A stretch of DNA of 64,000 bases from Auanema rhodensis (Eukaryota > Nematoda > Chromadorea > Rhabditida > Rhabditidae): contig OZ059894.1 in assembly GCA_964057225.1 (NCBI GenBank), forward strand, positions 9,434,131 to 9,498,130. The letters are read 5' to 3'. The translations under genes and the position numbers were made by a program. Within the stretch, counting starts at the first letter, position 1; every line of letters begins with the position of its first letter. Under the pieces are notes generated by a model that had not been told where the DNA came from, did no database searches, and was given only the letters and a program-made list of their open reading frames with translations. Positions 23,598-35,682 of this stretch are shown here, piece by piece.

Positions 23598-26500
23598 ATG
23601 TTTTCCCTTATAGTTTTGCTGTTTCCGCTTGTCGCAGGTATGTTTAATGTTTGAAGCCAAAGGCTTCTCCAGCATGTCTTGTGTTTTGGATTCTACTTCC
23701 TCTACTTTCTATCAGATTTTGACTGATCAAATAACTTTATTTTTCAGCTTTACCAGTTGATCTTAATGATAAGAAGTGCACAACATCATGTATGAATAGT
23801 TATACTAATGAAGTTGCAAATGCTCCTGTTGTTTATGAATATCAAAACTTGACTGACGTCGATCAAAGCCAATTGTGCAAGTAAGTTTCTAAAATTTATT
23901 TTTTTCCTTTTCTTTTCAACGAACATTTCTCTTAAAATGCTCAACGATCATATGTATTTACGTACAAAATCTTGTACTATACCGTTGTCGTCGAACAAGG
24001 TGACCTGAAAATATTTTTATAAACAACCAGGCATATGTATGTCTGAATTGAGAAATTTTCGACGAAAGAAGAAATATAAAGATTGGGCTACTCGTGAAAC
24101 AAGAGCAAACTTGATCTGACTACTGTTACTGTCAGCACAACTTTGCAATCTATTGTCTTTCATAAGGTCTTGTCTACTCATCAAATTAAGATATTTATAG
24201 CCAAAACGAGTGCCCGGATAACTAACTTCACCTTTCATTTGATACAGCATAATCAGAAAGTTCTATCTATTAGTTTCGCCATTGGTAGTTAGAGTGCATC
24301 TAAAGGAAACAGAGACAGTACTAAACCGGATAATTGATAGAGAGAGAGGGAGAGGGAGAGAGAGAGAAATACAGTAACAGTATTGTTCATGAAGAGAATA
24401 GAGTAGAACAGACTGTTGACGTCATCAATCCAATTCACTAGTTAATGTATGAAGTTACAATGATAATAATCGATTGTAGACATCGAAATATCTGGATTTT
24501 CTATGAATTAAGTTACATATATGTACACTGAATGTCCATTCGACTGTAACTAGTTCATAGAAAAGTATTTGAAAATTAAGGAAAAAACTCTTTTTTTGCC
24601 AACTTTAATGGATAGAATTTCAAATTTTGATTTTCAGCTATGTTAAGAAGATGGTCATCTGCAACGGTATGTGCCCTGATGAGATCACTGATGAAGACAA
24701 AGCTGAAGTTGCTCGCAACTTCGCTTTAGCTTATCTCTGCAAAATGCATAAGAACTCTCGTAAGTTTTTTTCCTAATTATTTAACAAGCAAAACTAGTTT
24801 TTGTCTGATAAAACCTCAAAAAATCCGTAAATGAAGGCTATCTGGCAGGGGGATGATGGAAGAAACGAGGGCTTGGCGATAGAATGAACAGTTGTCTGTC
24901 TCCTCACACTTCTTCAACGACCATCACCGAACTGACAACAGTCAGTCGGCCAGCCCCAGCCCTAAGACATTAGAGTTTATAAACAAATGAAAACAGTCTC
25001 TTGACCTTATATGGTTTATAAACAAAATATAAAAATACATAGATACATAGTATATAAACAGAATAACTTTTCTTCATTTCTTATTTCTTTTAAGTTTCGG
25101 AGATTCTTGATGTTGTCGGGAACTTGCCTACTTCTGCTTATGGAGAATGTGCCAAAACTTGTCAAATGAAGGATTCTTGCGAGTGAGTTCAGACAGCTTA
25201 TCTTTGAACACAAACGGCTTTTTCTTCCTAAAAAAAACTTGGAGACAGATGATCACCACAAGCTATTTTCAGGAAGCAAACATGCTTCAAGGATTGTTTG
25301 AGACACAATTATGTTCTTTGTGATATGGAAACTCCATGCATGGTACGTATTCAAGCATTTTAAAACTGTGAATACATTACATGACGCTATCAGTTTGTAA
25401 TGAAAACATGAATAAGGATTTCTTATTCCTTTTGACTGGGTCCTAACACGAAATGGTCATGTTTGATGTTTCAGAACTTAATCACTGCTGAAGTTTTCAT
25501 TCGTAATTTCCCATTCGAAAGTAATTCAAAGAATGCTATGGAGCTCACAGAACAAACTGAGACACACATGGATCATATTCCTGAACCAAGCATGTGTATT
25601 ACCAGCTTGGTAAGTTTTTATTTAACAGCATTTGTAACATCTTTTGAAATATTGGGTCAATGTTCTAATATCTAATAATGAAGTAAGAACAGATCAAAGT
25701 TGAATAGCCTAAAGTGTCAAAATAAACATGGCGATGTTCTCTATTGACCTTAAATGGCCAACTTTTCGGAAATGGTTGATCAAACATCGACAAGGAATGA
25801 TCAGCAGGTGGTGAGCCACGAGTTTGTATTTGTCTGAAGCAGTTCCTGAAAGAAAAAAAAACAGAAACTTTGTCGGCTTGATGTATGAGACTTACTGGAC
25901 CAGTCTTGCTTACGACTGTTTTGAAGCGCAAAAAAACGAGAAGTTCCTTCTCTATCTTCCTTGTCCAGTTGCACAAACTATGAGCAACAGGCGATAGAAG
26001 TTAAAGAACTGACGAACATGCGGAATATTTCCAACTAGAATGACAAGCGTTCTTTCATATATTAGAACAGGCTACTCCAACAATCATCTTACCAAACTCA
26101 TATTTCATTCAGCTTTTCCCTTATGAATATCTTTTAGATTTCCGAAAAATCTCTCGATGTTCAGGATGAGGTTGAAGCTTCTGGAGAAGAAGAGGTATTA
26201 CTACTTCGTGAAAACAAGTTTTTACAAAAATCTTAATTCAGAAAGACACTTCCACAACTGATTCCGATCCATTTGTCCCAGCAGGAGAACTTGATGTAGG
26301 TAGACTTCTTCAAAGAATCAAATCCATCACTCTTCATCTTCGCCCTATACAAGTAAAGAAATAATCTTTGCTTTTGCTTGTAAACGGCAGCTTAGATGTA
26401 CTTTCTATTCTAGAAAAAAGAAAGATCTTATCGAAAAACAGGGAAAAAACTTCGAAAAACGTCATTGTTTTTCCTTAATAAGTAGTGACAAAGCCAAATC

Positions 26501-27568
26501 ATGCATATTATGAATACCATATGGCTAACTATGTGCTAATAATCGCTTGAGAATTGGCCTAACTTCTTCTAACATTCTTCTAAATATTAGACTTACTTAG
26601 CTAACAATTAATAAATTCTAGAAAACAACTGGAGATAACGCTAAATTAGAAGTTGACGGCTCTACTGATTCTAAGACTATCAGCATTGTTAGTGGTAACA
26701 CTGAGCCAGAAGAGACTGCTGTTGATCAGGTTTGTCAGCTAATAGTCTGAGATACAATTCTCAAGCTTTTCCTTATTCTAGGAGCCAGATACTAATGAAC
26801 GTTCAACTACTCTCGCTATGATTGTCGACAAAGTTTCTGGAGAAGCTACTGTTGAAATTTCTGCTTCTACTCCAGAATCCGCTATGGAAACATCTACTTC
26901 TACTCCAGAATCCACTGGGGAAACGTCTACTTCTACTCCAGAATCCACTGGGGAAACGTCTACTTCTAATCCTGAATCTAGTGTGGAAACAACTGGCGAG
27001 AGTTCCACTGAGGCATCCGTTAGTGAATCAACTGCTGAAATTTCTGATGTTGAGCCAGTATACTATTATGACGATGAGCATAGCAAATCTGTAACATCTG
27101 AAAGCTCAAACAACCTCAATGTTCAAGCTGATGCTGCTTTTGCCGTCTCTGACTCTGCTCTAGCTGGACAAAAGGAAGTTTCACCAACTGAGATCACCGT
27201 CGAGAAAACAGTAGACGATTTCGAAACGACCGTAGAGCCAACTGAAGAAGATTCCGACGTTATCGTCACTGAAGTCGACTCTACCACTGAAGAGACCAGC
27301 TCAGGAGCTGAGGATGTTGAAGACGTAAGATACGAAATCTCAGAAATCAAACTAATTTCCAACATTACAGAGCTCTATGCCAACCATCATTGTTGACGAC
27401 AAGAACGATATGTTAGATAGTAACCGCGTTGACGGCGGAGAAACAACGGTAAGACATGAATCAAAGCTTCATCTCAATATGAGCCAACTGCTTTTTCAGA
27501 ACGGAGTTGGATCAACCATCATCGGTTCCGTTGCTAGTTTGATATTTGCTTTGGTTCTACTCCAATAG
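23598..27568 (+). CDS. CPG4-like secreted protein with Ser/Thr-rich, SG-containing tail and C-terminal anchor
   Basis: The ATG at 23598 directly follows TTTTCAG, a likely trans-splice site. The first exon is a signal peptide (MFSLIVLLFPLVAALPVD). The N-terminal domain, over exons to about 25611, is Cys-rich with a helical look (KKCTTSCMNSY, ICNGMCPDE, GECAKTCQMKDSCE, CFKDCLRHNY). This fits the nematode chondroitin proteoglycan 4 (CPG4) domain. Later exons are acidic and Ser/Thr-rich, with Ser-Gly sites next to acids (EASGEEE, DKVSGEA, ETSSGAED) that suit glycosaminoglycan attachment. Near 26862-26970 are tandem STPEST[G]ET repeats. The C-terminus after NGVGST is hydrophobic (SVASLIFALVLLQ) and ends there, as in a GPI-anchor signal. 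The family call rests on cysteine pattern and composition only. Confidence 0.72.
26862..26975 (+). repeat. Coding tandem repeat, unit about 33 nt (STPESTGETST)
   Basis: About three to four copies of a 33-nt unit encoding an 11-residue Ser/Thr/Pro/Glu repeat. The two central copies are nearly identical at DNA level. It lies inside the exon starting at about 26782. Confidence 0.85.
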
Positions 27569-27992
27569 ACGAAGCTGCCAGTATGATCCCCATGACGCCA
27601 TAACTTTAACGATGAGGATATGAATAACATGATATTCAATCTTCAGAATATTCGTGTGAATTTGTCTCAAAGTTTTTTTCTTAAGAATTGCTTGTACAAA
27701 AGACATAATTTTAATGTTTTTAAATATTTTATATTAATATATAAATATAAAAATTTATAAATTATATGTTATATATCTCAAATTTGAAAAACAAAAAAAA
27801 AAGTGAATGCACGAAATATAGCTAAGACAATACTGAAAAATGTTTCCTAAATCAATTAATTCTCTATATACAGTCTGCGAGTTAAGATTTGCAAGTCCAT
27901 ACACACCTTGTGAGAACAGTTTCTCTCACATATTTCATCTATTTTCGTTGTATTAATTCATAATATTTCAAAAACGAAGTCGTATCTTCGCA

Positions 27993-29739
27993 TCAGAATT
28001 TTCCCAACTTCCAAGCTTTTGACAAGTTCTCGAAATACATTTGCTCTCCAACACTCGATATCTCAATGCCCAGCACATTCACCACTTTCGGTAACTTCTT
28101 CTCGCGTGCCCCAACAGTTGATGCGATGCTGAGGGAAGCTGAAAGCCAAACAAAACTGTTTCTCAGCTTGTTTTCAATGAAACTACCTTGGCATTGATTA
28201 TGTACTGATCTTCGAGATTTTCTCAATTTAGCTGGAATGAGATATCGACGATATGCTGTATGAGTTAAGCCTACAGCCAATGGTGTAAGCAAACCAAGAA
28301 ATAGATAAATCTGGAAAAATGATTCAAAATAACAATGAGAATGAGGTGAGAAACGAACAATTATTCGAGCAAAATTCAAATATGCTATAGTCTCAGTATA
28401 ACATAACTGTGGATAAAGCAGTTCAATAATCAAGGAAAAGTTGTTTCCCAGAAATAATGTACAAACTTGCACAATTGAAATTGGTAGAATCATACTGAAA
28501 GCTATTAATTATAGAAAGACAAATATCAATTTTATAATTTATAATAGTAAAATAATATACCGTAATGCCCGAATATTTTCAATAACTTGATATCTTCCAG
28601 ATAATGTTTCACCAGATCCAACTAGTTTGATAGTAACACGACAATTATGTAAAAGAACTAATGATAATATCTGAAAAAGAAGATTTTCTGTATTTTTAAA
28701 ATTTTATTTTCAAAAAAAAAAAGAAAAACCCACGAGAATAGTTATGCCGTAAACTATAAATCGAGCAATCAGTTGATAGACTATTGGTAAGAAATACAAT
28801 GAGATTAAGTAGACAAACTGAAAATATAATGACTTTAGAATGTAATTTCGTATTTCACTTTCTGTTTTGTTTTATACAAAAATTCTTTTTTTTCTCTAAT
28901 TTTTCAATTTTTTTTTCAAACTTAGGTTGCACATGAAAAGCCGCCTGACTTAAAGACATATGCTTGTTCGCAGGAAAAATAAGTAATGACAAGGAAAGAC
29001 AAAAAATATTTGATTATATACTATCTCAATGTATATAATTCCAACATCATAACCTTTTTAAGCTGTAAAAAAAAGTTGAAAGAAGGCATAAAACATACTG
29101 TAAAAGGCTGAGACAGAATAGCAATTTTCCATATTCGAGTATATTCGTATTTTCGTCGAAAAATGGTAGCAAATACACGTTCAAAAACACAACAAAATAA
29201 CATTGCTTGTGAATAAACTGTAATAACTTGAAATAAGATTGAAGTTATAGTTGTAAAAATTCAAAAATAAGTTTAATAATGTCATTAAAAGCATAATAAG
29301 CTAAGCTTAAACTTCAAATTCATGATTATATTACCTTCTAAAGCAAACATTATATAAATGAAGATAAGATTAAAAGAAGTATTATCTATTATTTGAAAAA
29401 TAGAATAAATTAATGTAACAATATAAATAAGTGTGTTACTACAAAGAATAGTTAGTAGAAATATGCTGAAACAAACGTATTTTCATTCAAATCTTCTGAA
29501 TATCAACACAACAATAACGACAAAGATCAAATATATCTCAGCTTGCTGGCTTGCTTGCTGGCTTGCTAGCTTGCTTGAGGATTTAGAAAGTAAAAGTTAA
29601 TTTACCTATAAAATGGATGAAAAGTAGCAAATAGATTCCAATGTATATGAATTATACGTAGATAGAATGATACTGTAATAATTGCCACAAAAAGTACAGA
29701 AATATCTCCTCCTAGATTGAAAACACAATTGCTCATCAT
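27993..29739 (-). CDS. Seven-transmembrane chemoreceptor of the Sra superfamily (sre/srab-like)
   Basis: The start MMSNCVFNLGGDISVLFVAI opens the first membrane helix, followed by HIHWNLFATFHPFYR. Helix 2 is FLLTILCSNTLIYIVTLIYS. Helix 3 carries MLFCCVFERVFATIFRRKYE, the ERxxAT signature at its inner end. A later loop reads GETLSGRYQVIENIRAL, the Sre/Srab-type RYQxxENIRAL motif. Two more hydrophobic helices follow, then a charged stretch (YRRYLIPAKLRKSRRS) and a helix (SASLSIAST). The C-tail ends ENLSKAWKLGKF, stop at 27995-27993. Introns separate most helices and some are AT-rich and hard to border. It is likely a chemosensory-neuron receptor with unknown ligand. Confidence 0.82.
29541..29577. 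repeat. GCTTGCTG short tandem repeat in an intron
   Basis: Alternating GCTTGCTG and GCTTGCTT units, about nine tetramers, inside the first intron region of the chemoreceptor gene. Confidence 0.85.
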
Positions 29740-30107
29740 GTTGAACTGAAAACTTATTTGGATATATTAAGAAGAAGAAGAAGAAGAAGAAGAAGGAAAT
29801 ATGAATTTTCAGACGAAATTATAAAATTAATAAAAAATGTTTTAATCTATACATATAGAGAGAGAGATATATGAAAAGACTTAAGACAATCAAAATAATT
29901 TTCTAAAACTATTAATAAATTCAATCAAAATCAAGAATAATACTGAATTGTGTGGTACAAAACAAAGAAAAATATAATTTTCAAATAATTAGAACTACTT
30001 CTTACTAGATTGGATCATACTCGACCATTTATATTTGTGAAGAAATGAAGTAATGGAAATGAATCTACAATCCTTTTCACATAATCATTTTTTGATGTAG
30101 AAACAAC

Positions 30108-30110
<3 letters not shown>

Positions 30111-30157
<47 letters not shown>
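30111..30157. repeat. (GA)n microsatellite
   Basis: Uninterrupted run of about 23 GA units. Confidence 0.97.
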
Positions 30158-30159
<2 letters not shown>

Positions 30160-32002
30160 ATGTCTACTTCAACCAACAAAAAAAATAATTGTATAATACG
30201 ATAGATTCAAACTAAAATGTTTAAGATTACGATTGAGTTGAGAAGAGATCAAAAAAGAAAAAATAACTAATTGAAACGTTGTGCATGGATGTATCATAAT
30301 TTTTTTTGTTCATAACTACATTTATATGAATAGTATGAAATGAAGCTGATTGATTTGTGATGTCTTCAAACAATATAATCTGCTCACTATAAATATTTCA
30401 TGTTGTAGTTGCATCCCTTGTATTCTTTTTTTATTTCACAAAAAAAAAAAGAAAAAAAGAAAGAACCACATTGATATTCTCATACAATATACATAGATAT
30501 CTATGTATATACTCTATATATAAGATACCTTTTCATCTTTCTCTCTCTTTTTTTTCAAAATATAATCATTATAATTCATAAAACGACGACAAACAAACTA
30601 AAGCAAAATGGTCAAAAAACAAAAAAATGCAGAGAAAAGGCTTGAATCTGAAGCGTTTGCCTGTGAAAAGAGACATGATTGATGAAGAAGGATGTTGTGT
30701 AGTTGTTTAGTATTGTTTCTGTAGTTTTTGATCAGTAATACTAGATGATAATAGAAAATATCCTTCTATTTATATCTTCAAATACATATACATATATATG
30801 TATTTTCATTATTGAGTTCAATGATTTATCTTTTTTTTTTTCAATAAATATTTAGTGAAAAGGCCGAAAATTGGATTATATACATGTCTATGTAGATATT
30901 ATGTACCTAAGAAACTTACATATTTCAACTCAAAAAGCTGTTGGTGTTGAAGAAAAGAAAGTTTTAAAAGTTTTAAAACTTGAACAGATACAGATGTAGA
31001 TATATACATATATAGAAATGAAATGAAATTGTTAATAAATGCAACCGTTATCATCAAATATGAACTATTAAATGAACATTGCTCGTATGGTAATTTCACG
31101 TAATTTCTGACGTGAACGACAAGTGAAATGATTTATGCTAATTATATTGTTGACTGTTTAGAAATGTAGTAGCAGAAAGCAAATGTTTCCTAACAATTGC
31201 TAGATGATTGGAGGATGAAGAATTTTTTTTTCTTTTTTTTCGAAGAAAACGGCAATGACGAAGAATGTTGGAAGCACGTTCATACGCGGCTTTTTTTTCC
31301 TTGGCTTTCTTGAATGAAAGTCTGATTGAATATCTCTGTCTACTCAATAATTATTTCAAATTACTTCTATTTCTGAAAAGAGATTAAGATATATGTGTGT
31401 CTGTGTCTGCTTATATGTATGTATGTATGTATGTATATGTAGATAATGTGCAAAAAGTATAAATTCACATAGTTAAAATTATGTGAAATTCATAAATGAC
31501 ATCATTTTTAATATTATTTTAATGTTTTTCTTGGCATTTTGTATTTCATTATACGAATATACATAATTATATATATAGTACATATGTATATAAATATAAA
31601 TATATATATATATATAATTTTTTTATTTAGATTTTGATTTTGATTTTGATTTCGAGTTTGATTGCGAATTTGATAGCTGATCACGTATTTCATTTCATGG
31701 ATAAGCTATGCAACGATTGAATTATTTATTTGTAAACGGCATGTTAAGTCAAATTAATTTATATTCTTGATCTTGTAACATAGCATATTTAAGCAAGATT
31801 CTGATTGAATTTGGATAAATTATAGAAGACAGTTTCTTTTTCTTTTTTTTTATTGAAAACTTGAATTATTTGAAAGAGAAATTAGAAAAAGCAGCTAAAC
31901 ATTATTACACATGTTTTGGTGTTATTATTCTATAAATTATCAAAAATATGAAAAACAGCGAAAAAAAGAATATAAATTCTTATAAGAGACAGATAGAGAG
32001 AC

Positions 32003-32004
<2 letters not shown>

Positions 32005-32048
<44 letters not shown>
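32005..32048. repeat. (GA)n microsatellite
   Basis: Uninterrupted run of about 22 GA units. Confidence 0.97.
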
Positions 32049-32053
<5 letters not shown>

Positions 32054-32270
32054 CGGAGTACAATCTTATTTGTCCATTTATGGAAAGAGACGGGATTATG
32101 ACAGTTAAAAACAGGGAAAAACTAATATTTTGTTTGAAAACATTTTGTTTTTTCCAAGTTTTTTTAAACAATTTTATTGAATTATAAGAAATAAAATGCT
32201 TTTTAATGAATATATTGAATATATGTTCCAAATCTGTTCATAGGTTGATATCAAACATACTAAGTGACTA

Positions 32271-35200
32271 CTATTCAGTGATTATCTCCAGATAGACTCG
32301 TCCTTCTTCCTGTTTACGATAGCATTTGTACGTCTTAATTATGAATTTATTTCTCAAAAATGAAAAGTGGTATTTACCTGATTCTCAATTTTTACTTCTG
32401 TATTCACTGCTACAGCTGTTTCATCTGAGATTAAGCAGTTCAGAATTACAATAGCACCGGTCGAGGTGCATTTTTTGGTGAATCTGTTCTCTGATATCCA
32501 ACTGAAATTGATGTTTAAGTTCTTGATAATATGTGAATGTTTATTTGTGTTTTTTCGTGAAATTTTCAGTTTTATTATGCTTTGTTCGATATAAGAAATC
32601 ACAATTTTGCTTTCAAAATAGAAATTAATTAAAAAAACAGTTTTCAATTTTGTTTTTTAACCAAATAAAATTTAGAAAATTCTGTGTTTATAACTCACGT
32701 GTCCTCTACTTGATATACTTTTCCTTTGCTAGTACAGGTACGTGGCTTCTTTGGCTCTTCGTGTTCCTCACTTTCATCAGCTGGTTCAAGAAGCTAAAAA
32801 CTGCTTTATAAACTGGATTTGTTAAGTGGTTAGTCAAGTTAGTTGATCAGGCTGAAATGTTAGAATGCGTTAGAAACAGATGATATAAGCCTCATAAAAG
32901 CTGGGGGACATACACACTTTGCTATAGCTTGTTAGATAATTCAGGTAAAAACGAAATTAGAATAGTTCGTCTTTCGTTTAGCACGAACCTAACTCACTTT
33001 TCCCAATGAACGGAACCGCTTAAACATTGGACCAAGGACGTCGACTGGACGTAACTGTAAGCAGATTTTGATGCAAAAACCGACGAAGAGTATAGAATGA
33101 AAGAAGAAGGATTGAAAATTTTCATTTATCTTTGAAATCAAATGATTTTCAATTTTCCTTTGTTTCTCTATCTGAAGCTTCTACCCCAAGCACTTTTCAA
33201 GAAAAACATCCCAACGGTTTCGATGAAAATCATATGAAACTCACGTTATCTAATCGGAAAGTACTGTTAGAAGGTAAAACCTCACGGTTAATACTGACAG
33301 TACCATTGTCATGTTGACGACAACTGCAAGAATCATAAAGCTTTAGCCTCATCTTAACATTGCAACTTACTTGTAGACGATACCACTCAGTTGAAGACTG
33401 GCATTCAAGTTGACGGAAATTCCAGCATCTGTCAAGCAATTCTTAATGCGAACACCTTTGTCAGTACATTCCTTCATGAAGTTACGCTCCGATATCCAGC
33501 TATCTCCTGAATAAGCTTTTGAAGAAATTGGCAAGCTGATCGAACGTACCAACACCATGTCCTTCACATCCACTAGTCGAATCAAATGAATATGTTCTTC
33601 TAATTTCAACTTTGCCATTACCCATAGAAATGCATTCATAAGTCTAAAAATGAGGTAAAGATTTATATTTTCAAATGGCATAATAATTGTTTTTTGATTT
33701 ATAAACGTTGATGTTATTTATAGATATTTGATGACGCCCAAAAGAAAAGATGAAAAAGAATCTTAATAGCTTGCTAAGATATCATATCTAAAGTTAGACA
33801 AACATACAAAGTTCTATCTATTTAATTTGATATAAAAGACCTTCTATATTAGGTGTGATCAATCATCTACAAGCTACTGGTTAATGACCGTCAATGCAGG
33901 GGTCTTAACTGATCTCAGATGCAATTGAATTGGTTTCTTAATGAATGAACCATATCAGTAAACATACAACATAGTTCTAAAAGCAAATGTATGTTCTCAT
34001 TGAACTATCACCAGTTTCTTTAAAGATTAGTTGTAACCAACTGAAGAAATATCTGAATGAGCAAGAAAAAACTTTTTTTTTACTTCAAAGTTGATGATGA
34101 AACATGGTGAAAGGGAAATGAAGATAGAATGAACAATTGAAATTTTGATTAAGCATAACACTCAACGCATGAATACAACCGCTCTCTATGTAAAACATTC
34201 ACGAAATAAACAATCGTATTACGTGAAATACACGTGAAATACACGTGAATCATTGCCACATATTGATTGATTATAGTTCAAATTTCATGTCAAACTGATT
34301 ATATGAATTCTGATTGAAAAAAAGTTCTTTTTTGGCATGATGATACTAATCGTGTATTAAGGAATAGAGATGAAAAAAATAGAAAAAAGAACGAATGAAA
34401 AGTTTTTTTTTCATGTCATAGAAGGGAAAAAATTGTGCCAATCAAATGATAAAGTTGTCTATTATCATCGTCATCATTATATCTATTAATAGTCTTATAT
34501 ATATTAACTAATTTTTATTTTTATTTAGATTGCGGAACATTTTTTTTTCTCAAAAATCGTGTATTTCTTGATTTGTCACAACCATATTTCATTTCCAGAT
34601 ACGCTATCCATCCCTCCTCGATCTTTCTCTCCTCCCTCTGAAATCTCTCTCTCTCTCTGTCTCTCTCTCTCTCTCTCACTGTTTCTTTCTCTCTCTATCT
34701 CCCTCTTTTTCCCATTACTTTTGCTTCTTATTATTTTTGGCTGAACATCAAATTCTGCATGTTTGAAAATAGAAGATTAATTAATTTTTTTGTTTAAAAA
34801 TGATTTTTTTTCAGAGAAAAGGATACATTTTGGGAGAAGTCTCACAAGCATCACATGATATGAAATTATTTTGAGAAATAGACAGACGGAAATTTCTATT
34901 TCCTGTATCTTCTCTTTGATTTCTTGAATTTTTTTTGAAATTTTTAATTTATGAAGGGATGTACAGTAACTCGTTTGAAGTGAAACATACCGTATTGGCT
35001 TCTAAAATTTTCTTTCCTGGCTCTACGACAACTCCATTCGGTGTTCGACATCCGATGACCGACGTTGACCAGCCATCTTTGGAGACGGTGCATCGCATGA
35101 CGAACGTGGATCTAACGACCTAAAATTCAAAATCATATGATACACCAATTTCATAATTGATTTCAAATGGATTTCATGATTTTTTTTCTCATTTCTCAAG

Positions 35201-35682
35201 GTATTAATCAAACATTATGAGTGTCCTATATGGTAAGAATAAGCGGGTTTTTTCTGATAAAATGGCAAATTCTTTTCTACAAACGGTACGGCTTCTCTGA
35301 AAAGCCGAATGAAACCTGTTCTGTGTAAAAATGACTAGTCTAACTGTAGCTTTTCTATCTATGAACGGCAGACAACTCATTAACTGCTATATGGTTTAAA
35401 AAAAATTAAAAATTAATTAAAAATCTTTTTTTTTTTGGTCATCAAATCAAATATGTGGACATTTCGATTCAAATAGTTTCACTAAAATGAGAGGATAGGT
35501 GGTAAGAGAAGATCAAAAAATCAAAATGACCTCGACGGTTTATACGTATGTATGTGTCTCAGATTGTACTTGAAAAATATAAAAAAACATACCCAAGTAT
35601 CTCCATTATCGTACTTATCGCCCTTGTAAGTGCAACCAAAAGCTGATCCAATAAAGGCGAGTAATAGAAGATTTTGTAACAT
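32271..35682 (-). CDS. Secreted MIG-18-like protein with three fibronectin type I-like repeats
   Basis: Exon 1 (35682-35593) encodes a signal peptide MLQNLLLLAFIGSAFG and the start of repeat 1 (CTYKGDKYDNGDTW). Exon 2 (about 35122-34991) continues it: FVMRCTVSKDGWSTSVIGC. The partner strand reads TYECISMGNGKVEI. Repeat 2 has CEGHGV, then GDSWISERNFMKECTDKG and a second CRQHDNGTVSI. A linker (RPVDVLGPMFKRF, then ESEEHEEPKKPR) leads to repeat 3: CTSKGKVYQVEDT, SWISENRFTKKCTSTG, then YKCYRKQEEGRV. It stops at 32273-32271. The pattern C-x3-G-x2-Y-x3-[DE]-[ST]-W, F-x3-C, [IV]-x-[GN]-C is that of the nematode MIG-18-like fibronectin-I domain, an extracellular family linked to gonad cell migration. 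The introns are unusually long for this window. Confidence 0.7.
34645..34702. repeat. CT-rich microsatellite in intron
   Basis: Several CT runs with TG and AC interruptions in a long intron of the MIG-18-like gene. Confidence 0.9.

Larger units (their letters stand above)
29740..32270. other. Intergenic region, AT-rich with many microsatellites
   Basis: No supported gene. It contains an AAG repeat at 29771-29795, a long GA run at 30111-30157, TATG repeats near 31417-31440, AT-rich palindromes near 31560-31620, a second GA run at 32005-32048, and an ACGTGAA pair near 31096-31116. Short frames through these tracts are artefacts of repeats. Confidence 0.65.
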
